DNA from: Lachnospiraceae bacterium | GTDB lineage: Bacteria; Bacillota; Clostridia; Lachnospirales; Bianqueaceae | DNA length: 33,322 nt | Direction: 5' to 3' | NCBI GenBank assembly: GCA_021442595.1 | Contig: JABUST010000045.1 | Span: 1-33,322, forward strand | Shown here: positions 25,992 through 33,322 of the stretch, in pieces | Layout: each line of letters opens with the position of its first letter | Position numbering within the stretch: the stretch's first letter is position 1 | The notes under the pieces: model-generated | What the model was told of the DNA's origin: nothing | Seen by the model: the letters and a program-made list of their open reading frames with translations, nothing else | Databases searched by the model: none | Translations under genes and position numbers: made by a program

Positions 25992-28820
25992 TTGGAACGA
26001 ATCACGGGAACCGGTGCAAAGGCGCCTCTTTGCGCTGCTTTACTTGCCCATGTGGATGCGGGCAAAACCACCTTGTCGGAAGCCATGCTGTTCAGGTCCG
26101 GCAGGATCCGGAAGCTGGGCAGAGTGGATCACCGGGATTCCTTCCTGGACCAGGATGTCCAGGAAAGGGAGCGGGGCATCACCATCTACTCCAAGCAGGC
26201 TCGCCTGTCTCTTCCGGGAACGGAGATTACCCTGCTGGACACTCCGGGGCATGTGGACTTTTCCACGGAGATGGAGCGCACTCTGCAGGTGCTGGATTAT
26301 GCCGTACTCCTCATCAGCGGGTCTGACGGGGTCCAGAGCCACACCCGGACTCTTTGGAGGCTTCTTAACCGGTACCGGGTCCCTGCCTTTATATTCATAA
26401 ACAAGATGGATCTGGGACAGCGCTCCCGTGAGGAACTGCTGGAGGAGCTGCAGAAGGAGCTTTCCCCCGGCTGCATCGATTTTACGGAGGGCTATGAAGC
26501 TGCCACAGAAGATATTGCCGCCCTGGATGATGGGCTGATCGAAGAATTTCTGAATAAAGGAACTATTGAAAAGCAAAGTGTTAAAGAGCTTATTTCTCAG
26601 AGAAAACTGTATCCCTGCTATTTTGGTTCTGCCCTGAAGGTCCGGGGGGTAGACCGCCTCATGACCGATTTGGACGAACTCACTTTGAGAAAGCTGTATC
26701 CCCATGAGTTCGGAGCCAAGGTGTATAAAGTGGGGCATGATCCCAACGGAGAAAAGATCACCTTTTTGAAAATCACCGGCGGAACCCTCCGGGTCAGAGA
26801 CCTTGTGCGCTGTGGCTCCGGAGAGGATGCTAAAGAGAGCAAGGTCACTCAGATCCGCTTCTATTCCGGCGGGAAATATACCACCGCAGACCAGGCCCGT
26901 GCCGGAGACGTCTGCGCAGTTACCGGACTGGCCGATACCTATCCCTCCCAGGGATTGGGAGAGGAGCTGGATTCCGATGCCCCTCTTCTGGACAGCTTCC
27001 TGACCTATGAAGTGATTCCCGAGGACGGAACGGACAGTCACACCCTATACGGTTATCTGAAGACCCTGGAGGAGGAGGATCCCCAGCTCCATGTGCTGCG
27101 GACAGAGCAGCCCTCGGCTCTCCATGTGCAGCTCATGGGAGAAGTGCAGCTGGAGGTGCTGAAGCGGCTGATGAAGGACCGTTTCGGCGCGGGGATCGAA
27201 TTCGGTCCCGGCCACATCGTATACCGGGAGACCATCCTGGCCCCGGTGGAAGGGGTGGGGCATTACGAGCCACTGCGTCATTATGCGGAGGTACATCTCC
27301 TCATGGAGCCCCTGGAGAGAGGCGCCGGTATCCGCATTGGCTCCAACCTGAGCACAGATAAGCTGAGTCGACCCTTCCAGCATCTGGTGCTGACCCATCT
27401 CACGGAGAAGGTCTTTCGGGGAAAGCTGACAGGAGCTCCCATTACAGATATGAAGATCACTCTGGTGGGGGGCGCCGCCTCCGTTAAGCATACCGTGGGA
27501 GGAGACTTTCGCCAGGCTACCTACAGGGCTGTGCGCCAGGGTCTTATGGAAGCCCGCTGCATGCTGCTGGAGCCCTGGTATGATTTTGAACTGACAGTGC
27601 CCGCTGCTGCAGTAGGACGGGCCCTCAGCGACCTTCCCCAGCTTTCCGCTGTGTTTGAAAGCCCGGAGACAGATGGCAGAATGGCCCTCATTCGGGGTTA
27701 TGCCCCTGTGGCCTGCCTTCAGGGCTATGCTCTGCAGGTCACATCTTACACCAAGGGAGAGGGAAGCCTGGTCTGCATTCCCCGGGGCTATGCTCCCTGC
27801 CACAATGAAGATGAAGTGGTGAACGGAGCCGCCTATGACCCGGCGGCGGATCTGGAGAATTCTCCGGATTCCATTTTCTGTGCCCACGGAGCCGGTTTCC
27901 AGGTCCCCTGGTATCTGGTGCCCTCCTACATGCATCTGGAGACGGAGTACAGCTATCTCCACACTGTCCGACGCACTCCCGTCAAACGGCCGGGCGATGA
28001 TGACCCGGATCTCGGTCAGGACGGGTTTGATTCAGAGTCCGGGGAGACGGGGAAGGCCATTGACAGAAAATTTGCTGCCAGAGAGAGTAAGGGCTACGGA
28101 GGCACGCCGGCAGAGGATAAGGAGCTCATGGCCATCTTCGAGCGGACCTACGGAAAGACTAAAGAGAAGGATTTTGAGAGAGTCCGGAAGACCGGACAGC
28201 CCAGGCAGAAGGAGACAGACTCTTCCGGACAGGCCGGCCCGCTTGCGGAAGGATCATCCGGAGAAGCATCTTTTGATAAGACGGAAAAGAGAAAGCACCG
28301 GGAGATCCCTCCTTATAAAAAGAAGGAATATCTGCTGGTGGACGGCTACAATGTGATCTTCAGCTGGCCCTTCCTCAAGGAGCAGGCCTCCGTGAGCATG
28401 GATCTGGCCCGGCGCAGACTCATGGATCTTCTGTGCGAGTATCAGAGCATGCAGGATCTGACGGTGATTCTGGTCTTCGATGCCTACAATGTAGAGAGGG
28501 ACACGGAAGATATCTATCAATACCATAATATCTATGTGGTATTTACCCGGCAGGCGGAGACCGCCGATACCTACATCGAGCGCACCACTTATGACATGGA
28601 TAGGAAATATACCACAAGGGTGGTTTCCTCCGACGGGGCGGAGCAGGTCATCGTGCTGGGCCATGGGGCTCTGCGGGTCTCCTCCCGGGAGTTTGAGAGC
28701 GAGGTCATGCAGGTCCATGAGCGTTTTCAGGATTCACTGGATCGGTGGAACCGGCAGGAAAAGAGCAGGCTTACCCAGACACCCATGGTGAAGCTGGCAG
28801 AGAAAAAAGAAGAAACTTGA
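25992..28820 (+). CDS. TetM/TetO-like ribosomal translation GTPase fused to a C-terminal NYN (Rae1/YacP-like) ribonuclease domain
   Basis: The ORF track opens at GTG 25947; TTG 25992 downstream of GAGGAGG is the more likely start. N-terminus: LLAHVDAGKTTLSEAMLF, DTPGHVDFSTEMERTL, NKMD. C-terminus from about 28325: EYLLVDGYNVIFSWPFL...VILVFDAYNVERDT...VVFTRQAETADTYIERTTYDM...VVSSDGAEQVIVLGHGALRVSSREF. Confidence 0.9.
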   Translation: MERITGTGAKAPLCAALLAHVDAGKTTLSEAMLFRSGRIRKLGRVDHRDSFLDQDVQERERGITIYSKQARLSLPGTEITLLDTPGHVDFSTEMERTLQVLDYAVLLISGSDGVQSHTRTLWRLLNRYRVPAFIFINKMDLGQRSREELLEELQKELSPGCIDFTEGYEAATEDIAALDDGLIEEFLNKGTIEKQSVKELISQRKLYPCYFGSALKVRGVDRLMTDLDELTLRKLYPHEFGAKVYKVGHDPNGEKITFLKITGGTLRVRDLVRCGSGEDAKESKVTQIRFYSGGKYTTADQARAGDVCAVTGLADTYPSQGLGEELDSDAPLLDSFLTYEVIPEDGTDSHTLYGYLKTLEEEDPQLHVLRTEQPSALHVQLMGEVQLEVLKRLMKDRFGAGIEFGPGHIVYRETILAPVEGVGHYEPLRHYAEVHLLMEPLERGAGIRIGSNLSTDKLSRPFQHLVLTHLTEKVFRGKLTGAPITDMKITLVGGAASVKHTVGGDFRQATYRAVRQGLMEARCMLLEPWYDFELTVPAAAVGRALSDLPQLSAVFESPETDGRMALIRGYAPVACLQGYALQVTSYTKGEGSLVCIPRGYAPCHNEDEVVNGAAYDPAADLENSPDSIFCAHGAGFQVPWYLVPSYMHLETEYSYLHTVRRTPVKRPGDDDPDLGQDGFDSESGETGKAIDRKFAARESKGYGGTPAEDKELMAIFERTYGKTKEKDFERVRKTGQPRQKETDSSGQAGPLAEGSSGEASFDKTEKRKHREIPPYKKKEYLLVDGYNVIFSWPFLKEQASVSMDLARRRLMDLLCEYQSMQDLTVILVFDAYNVERDTEDIYQYHNIYVVFTRQAETADTYIERTTYDMDRKYTTRVVSSDGAEQVIVLGHGALRVSSREFESEVMQVHERFQDSLDRWNRQEKSRLTQTPMVKLAEKKEET

Positions 28821-28898
28821 TATTAGAAGAAGTATTCATAAAGGCACCCGTAAGGGAGAACATAGGGACTAACACTATAGAGATTTGGAAGGATAAGT

Positions 28899-31361
28899 AT
28901 GAAGGAACTTTGGTACAGGCAGCCCGCTTCCAGTGAAGTGGAGACCTTGCCTCTTGGCTGCGGCTCTCTGGGAGCCATGGTGTGGGGAGATCCTGTTGAT
29001 GAGCGAATCGCACTGAATCACGAGCTGCTCTGGTCAGGCACCGGAAGTACGGATCCTAAGGAATCCCGGAATCTGTCGGAGGAGCTTCGGACCGTCAGGA
29101 GCCTGCTCCGGGACGAGGTTTACCGGGAGGCGGAGCATCTTCTGGAACAGCATTTTCTGGGAGAATACACGGAGAGCTATATGCCTGCCGGCGACCTCAG
29201 GATCCGGCTTCTCTCCGCGGAAGGGGAGTACGGGACCTATCGCAGGTCTCTGGATCTGGAAGAGGCCATAGCTTATGTGGACACAGATATTGCTTTGCCG
29301 GGGGGCAGGGAGACCCATCTGCACAGAGAGATGTTTACATCCTTCCCGGAGAAGACCTTCTTCCTCCGGCAGACCTCCACAGAAGCTGTGGACTGCAGCA
29401 TCACCCTGGAATCCCCGGAAAGGCTGCTAAACGTGATCCCTCTGGAAAACAGGGGCATGCAGTGGAAGCTGCAGCTTCCGGAGCATGTGGATCCCAGCTA
29501 TCTGGGACCTAAGGAGAATGCCATCCTCTGGGGAGACCGGGGCATTTGCTATACGGTCACAGCCCGGATTCTGCAGTGTGACGGATGGGCCCAGGGCACA
29601 TTGACGCCCTGTTATGACTTGATTCCCTTTTTCTTAACAAACGATAAGAACAGCGGTGCAGAGGATCTCCAAGAAGATTTAGAAGATTACACGCCGGAGG
29701 CAAGCCTCGAGATCAGGGGCGCCAAAGAGTGGGTCCTGGCTCTCTCCATTCAGGTGGAGGATCCTGCATCCCGGACAGAGGCTGATGCCTGCGTCGAGGG
29801 AAGATTGGATCCCTGCGAAGATGGCAGCGCTTCTGCCTGGGCCGGTAACAGTTTTGATTCTTGCCCAAAGGCCAATGCCGAGGACGGCGCCCATGTCCGT
29901 TCCTCCCTGGCTGTGGGTCCCGAGGCTTTCAAGGCCGGAGACATGCTCCAAATCGATTGGTCCTTTGATCAGCACAAGGAAGCTCATGTCCGGGACTACC
30001 GGGCTCTGTACGACCGGGCGGATCTGGAGCTTCCCTCCTGTAAGGATGATCTGCCCACAGATGAGCGGCTGAAGGACCCGGATCCCGGACTCTATGCCAT
30101 CTACTTCCAGTACGGCCGCTATCTGCTCATCGCTTCCTCCCGGGAAGGGGGACTTCCCGCCAATCTTCAGGGCATCTGGTCCTGGGAGATGCGGGCTCCC
30201 TGGAGCGCCAATTACACGGTGAACATCAACCTTCAAATGAATTACTGGCCCGCTCTGGTGTGCAACCTGGAGGAGTGTGACCGGGTCTACATTGACTTTA
30301 TTAAACGGATCTGCGAGAAGGGCCGAAAGACTGCGGCTGCCTTCGGGTGCCGTGGCTCCGCCTGCGGCCACAATTCCGACGGATGGGGCCACACCTATCC
30401 TGTGGGAGTGACCCGTGGGGAGGAGGCGGGGGAGCCTCACTGCCTCATGTGGGCCTATTACCTCATGGCCCAGGTGTGGATGGATCAGGAGGTGTGGAGA
30501 CGGTATGAGTATCATCCGGAACCTTCCTACCTGACGGAAACGGTGTACCCGCTGCTGAAGGCCTCGGTGGAATTTGTGCTGGATTATCTGCATTTGCAGG
30601 ACGGCTATTATGTGACCTCCCCGGCTTCCACCCCGGAGAATACCTTCCTGGATGAGGAGGGCTTCCGGGTCAGCGTGTCCTATGCAACCACCATGGACAT
30701 GACTTTGGTGAGGGAGCTCTTCGCCGAATTCCGCCGGACCGTCAGTGCTCTGGGAAAGGCCGGGGCCCCGGAGCTCATGAGGGAAGGGCTGCAGTACCTG
30801 GAGATGATGGACCGGGTGGAGCCTTTGCTGTATCCGGTACAATTTAATCCCGATGGCTCCGTCTGCGAGTGGTTCCGTCCCAGGTCAGAGGCGGAGAAGG
30901 GGCACCGCCATGTGTCCCACCTCTACGGTCTGTTTCCCTCGAATCTTTGGCGGGGCGATGCTGACATGCACCGAGCCGTGGCCAAGAGTCTGGAGAACCG
31001 CATGAAGGCAGGCAGCGGTCACACGGGCTGGAGTCTGGCCTGGATCACCAATCTTTACACCATCCTGGGCGATGCAGACGCAGTGCAGCGCTGTCTGGTT
31101 CAGATGCTGGAGAGGTCCACTTATCCTAATCTCTGGGACAAGCATCCTCCTTTTCAGATCGACGGAAACTTCGGTATGACGGCGGCCATTGCCCACATGC
31201 TGGTGAAGGAGCAGGAAGAGCCGGAGCTGCTGCCCTGTCTGCCCCCTGCCTGGCGGGATGGCTCTGTACGGGGACTGCGGCTTCCCGGAGGAAAGGAGAT
31301 CAGCTTCGCTTGGAAGGACGGGAAGGTCCTGAAGGACACGGTGAAGGTGGAAACCCAATAA
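28899..31361 (+). CDS. Glycoside hydrolase family 95 protein (alpha-L-fucosidase-like)
   Basis: 820 aa; MKELWYRQPASSEVETLPLGCGSLGAMVWGDPVDERIALNHELLWSGTG, GGLPANLQGIWSWEMRAPWSANYTVNINLQMNYWPA, HRHVSHLYGLFPSN, QIDGNFGMTAAIAHMLV. Confidence 0.95.
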   Translation: MKELWYRQPASSEVETLPLGCGSLGAMVWGDPVDERIALNHELLWSGTGSTDPKESRNLSEELRTVRSLLRDEVYREAEHLLEQHFLGEYTESYMPAGDLRIRLLSAEGEYGTYRRSLDLEEAIAYVDTDIALPGGRETHLHREMFTSFPEKTFFLRQTSTEAVDCSITLESPERLLNVIPLENRGMQWKLQLPEHVDPSYLGPKENAILWGDRGICYTVTARILQCDGWAQGTLTPCYDLIPFFLTNDKNSGAEDLQEDLEDYTPEASLEIRGAKEWVLALSIQVEDPASRTEADACVEGRLDPCEDGSASAWAGNSFDSCPKANAEDGAHVRSSLAVGPEAFKAGDMLQIDWSFDQHKEAHVRDYRALYDRADLELPSCKDDLPTDERLKDPDPGLYAIYFQYGRYLLIASSREGGLPANLQGIWSWEMRAPWSANYTVNINLQMNYWPALVCNLEECDRVYIDFIKRICEKGRKTAAAFGCRGSACGHNSDGWGHTYPVGVTRGEEAGEPHCLMWAYYLMAQVWMDQEVWRRYEYHPEPSYLTETVYPLLKASVEFVLDYLHLQDGYYVTSPASTPENTFLDEEGFRVSVSYATTMDMTLVRELFAEFRRTVSALGKAGAPELMREGLQYLEMMDRVEPLLYPVQFNPDGSVCEWFRPRSEAEKGHRHVSHLYGLFPSNLWRGDADMHRAVAKSLENRMKAGSGHTGWSLAWITNLYTILGDADAVQRCLVQMLERSTYPNLWDKHPPFQIDGNFGMTAAIAHMLVKEQEEPELLPCLPPAWRDGSVRGLRLPGGKEISFAWKDGKVLKDTVKVETQ

Positions 31362-31396
31362 AAAACGAGCAGGAGGATTTTCCTCCTGCTCGTTTT
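31362..31396. terminator. Bidirectional intrinsic terminator between GH95 and typA
   Basis: AAAACGAGCAGGAGGA-TTT-TCCTCCTGCTCGTTTT, 16-bp perfect stem with A/T flanks. Confidence 0.95.
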
Positions 31397-31407
31397 GATT
31401 GGTTTAT

Positions 31408-33237
31408 TTATTGCCTGGCTTTGGATGCGGCGTAGTTGGCCTTGGCCCGCAGTCCGGCATCCAGAATGTCCTTGCGCATGCGGATGTTCTTGGGAGTGAC
31501 CTCCACCAGCTCATCGTCGGCGATGAACTCCAGGCACTCTTCCAGAGAGAGGACCTTGGGAGGCGTCAGGCGCAGAGCCTCGTCTGCAGCGGCGGAACGC
31601 ATGTTGGTGGCATGCTTTCTCTTGCACACATTGACGGGAATGTCCTCACCCCGGGAGCTTTCTCCTACGATCATGCCCTCGTACACCTCTGTGCCGGGGC
31701 CGATGAACAGGGCGCCTCGCTCCTGGGCAGCGTGAAGACCGTAGGCCACGGCTTCACCGGTCTCATGGGCAATGAGAGAGCCTCTGGAACGGTGAGAGAT
31801 CTCACCCTTGAAGGGCTTGAAGCTGTCAAAGATATGGTTGAGAACAGCGGTTCCTCTGGTCTCCGTCATGAGCTGGGAGCGGTATCCGATGAGACCTCTG
31901 GCGGGGATCAGGAACTCCACCCGGGTGTAGCCGCCCTGGGTGGGAGTCATGTTCAGCAGCTCTGCCTTTCGGGCAGCAGCACCTTCAATGAGGACCCCGG
32001 TGTACTCATCCGGCAGGTCTACAAAGAGGCTCTCGTAGGGCTCCCAGACCTGACCGTTGACGATCTTGGTAATGACCTTGGGAGAGGTGACGGCAAACTC
32101 ATAACCGCCCCGGCGCATCTCCTCAATGAGCACGGAAAGGTGCAGCTCCCCGCGGCCGGATACCACGAAGGAGTCGGGAGAGTCGGTCTCTTCCACACGA
32201 AGAGAAATGTTGGATTCCAGTTCACGGAACAGACGGTCTCTCAGGTGGCGGGAGGTTACATATTCACCATCCTTGCCGGCAAAGGGACTCTTGTTGACGG
32301 TGAAGGTCATGGACAGAACGGGCTCGTCGATAGCCACAAAGGGCAGAGGCTCAATGTTCTGAGGGTCACAGACGGTCTCACCGATGTTAATGTCCTTCAG
32401 ACCGCTGATGGCAACGATCTCACCGGCAGAAGCGCCTTCTACAGGTACTCTTGCCATGTTCCGGAACACGTAGAGATTGCTGATGCGGATACCGGAGGTG
32501 GTGCCGTCCTTCCGGCAGACCACGCAGTTGTCACCGACTTTGATGGCGCCTCTGTCGATACGTCCCACGGCGATACGGCCGGTATAAGCATCGTAGTCGA
32601 TATTGGAAACAAGAAGCTGAAGGTCCCCCTCCGGATCTCCCACAGGAGCCGGGATGGCATCTATGATGGTGCGGAACAGAGGTTTCATGTCGGTTCCGGG
32701 GACGGAGGCATCCAGAGATGCCCAGCCTTCACGGGCGGAGCAGAATACAACGGGGGAATCCAGCTGTTCGTCGGAGGCACCCAGATCCAGCAGCAGCTCC
32801 AGTACCTCGTCCACTACCTCCGTGGGGCGGCCGTTGGGTCTGTCCACCTTATTGATCACGATGACGGGAGTCAGGTTAAGATCCAGAGCCTTCTTCAGAA
32901 CGAAGCGGGTCTGGGGCATGCAGCCCTCATAGGCATCCACCACCAGGAGAACGCCGTTGGCCATTTCCAGGGCGCGTTCTACCTCGCCGCCGAAGTCGGC
33001 ATGGCCGGGGGTGTCCAGAATATTGATCTTATAATCCTCATAGGTCAGAGAGGTGTTCTTGGCCAGGATGGTGATGCCTCTCTCTCTTTCCAGATCGCCG
33101 GAGTCCATGACACGCTCCACCACTTCCTGATTGTCCCGGAAAATGCCGCTCTGGTGCAGCAGGGCATCCACCAGGGTGGTCTTGCCGTGGTCAACGTGAG
33201 CGATAATGGCGATATTTCTGATGTCTTCGCGAACCAT
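31408..33237 (-). CDS. typA: GTP-binding protein TypA/BipA
   Basis: 609 aa; NIAIIAHVDHGKTTLVDALLHQSGIFRDNQ, DSGDLERERGITILAKNTS, DTPGHADFGGEVER, PARGLIGYRSQLMTETRG. Confidence 0.98.
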   Translation of the reverse strand: MVREDIRNIAIIAHVDHGKTTLVDALLHQSGIFRDNQEVVERVMDSGDLERERGITILAKNTSLTYEDYKINILDTPGHADFGGEVERALEMANGVLLVVDAYEGCMPQTRFVLKKALDLNLTPVIVINKVDRPNGRPTEVVDEVLELLLDLGASDEQLDSPVVFCSAREGWASLDASVPGTDMKPLFRTIIDAIPAPVGDPEGDLQLLVSNIDYDAYTGRIAVGRIDRGAIKVGDNCVVCRKDGTTSGIRISNLYVFRNMARVPVEGASAGEIVAISGLKDINIGETVCDPQNIEPLPFVAIDEPVLSMTFTVNKSPFAGKDGEYVTSRHLRDRLFRELESNISLRVEETDSPDSFVVSGRGELHLSVLIEEMRRGGYEFAVTSPKVITKIVNGQVWEPYESLFVDLPDEYTGVLIEGAAARKAELLNMTPTQGGYTRVEFLIPARGLIGYRSQLMTETRGTAVLNHIFDSFKPFKGEISHRSRGSLIAHETGEAVAYGLHAAQERGALFIGPGTEVYEGMIVGESSRGEDIPVNVCKRKHATNMRSAAADEALRLTPPKVLSLEECLEFIADDELVEVTPKNIRMRKDILDAGLRAKANYAASKARQ

Positions 33238-33256
33238 GTTTGGGATTAGCCTCCTT

Positions 33257-33322
33257 TTATCTCTCCGCCGTATCCTTCAGGATCAGGCCTTCGTTGTTTT
33301 CGCAGGCCAGGCGGATGCTCCA
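33257..33322 (-). CDS. C-terminal end of a partial CDS running off the window
   Basis: Minus-strand reading WSIRLACENNEGLILKDTAER-stop, directly upstream of typA and its RBS aaaaggagg. Confidence 0.5.
   Translation of the reverse strand, partial: WSIRLACENNEGLILKDTAER

Noticed and set aside
25992-28820. Straightforward tetracycline resistance gene
   Set aside because: It is TetM-like in the GTPase region but divergent, fused to a nuclease-like domain, and lacks mobile-element context; resistance should not be assumed.
31399-33249. 616-aa plus-strand ORF opposite typA
   Set aside because: TypA on the minus strand is unambiguous; the plus-strand reading is a Gly/His/Val-rich mirror without a family match or RBS.
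1-33322. Mobile element, prophage, CRISPR or conventional defence island
   Set aside because: No transposase, integrase, phage structural, Cas or repeat-spacer pattern was found; most genes are housekeeping or metabolic.

Overview
The window looks like chromosomal DNA from a Clostridia/Lachnospiraceae-type Firmicute (inferred from protein styles and strong GGAGG ribosome-binding sites). It is densely coding. No rRNA, tRNA, CRISPR array or transposase was recognised. Supported content, left to right: TldD (-); a membrane-anchored protein with a bilin-reductase-like layout (-); Lgt with a long acidic tail (-); a c-di-GMP-I (GEMM) riboswitch with its own terminator ahead of a 60-aa HTH protein; a DUF1538 duplicated membrane protein plus a tandem PII-like protein; ychF-prfC-glnS; a DUF5058/membrane partner/M20 peptidase/LtaS-like run; a small apparent GH13 remnant; M32 carboxypeptidase (-); GH3 (-); two small membrane proteins (-); a GPH symporter (-) divergent from a GH79-like hydrolase (+); DUF554; a TetM-like ribosomal GTPase fused to a C-terminal NYN/Rae1(YacP)-like nuclease domain; GH95; and TypA/BipA (-). 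The strongest items to follow up are the TetM-like-NYN fusion, the c-di-GMP riboswitch with a visible 10-bp antiterminator, the DUF1538/PII-like pair preceded by 21-bp phased degenerate repeats, the possible membrane-tethered bilin-reductase-fold protein, and the DUF5058/partner/M20 cassette. All family calls are from reading motifs by eye; no searches were run.
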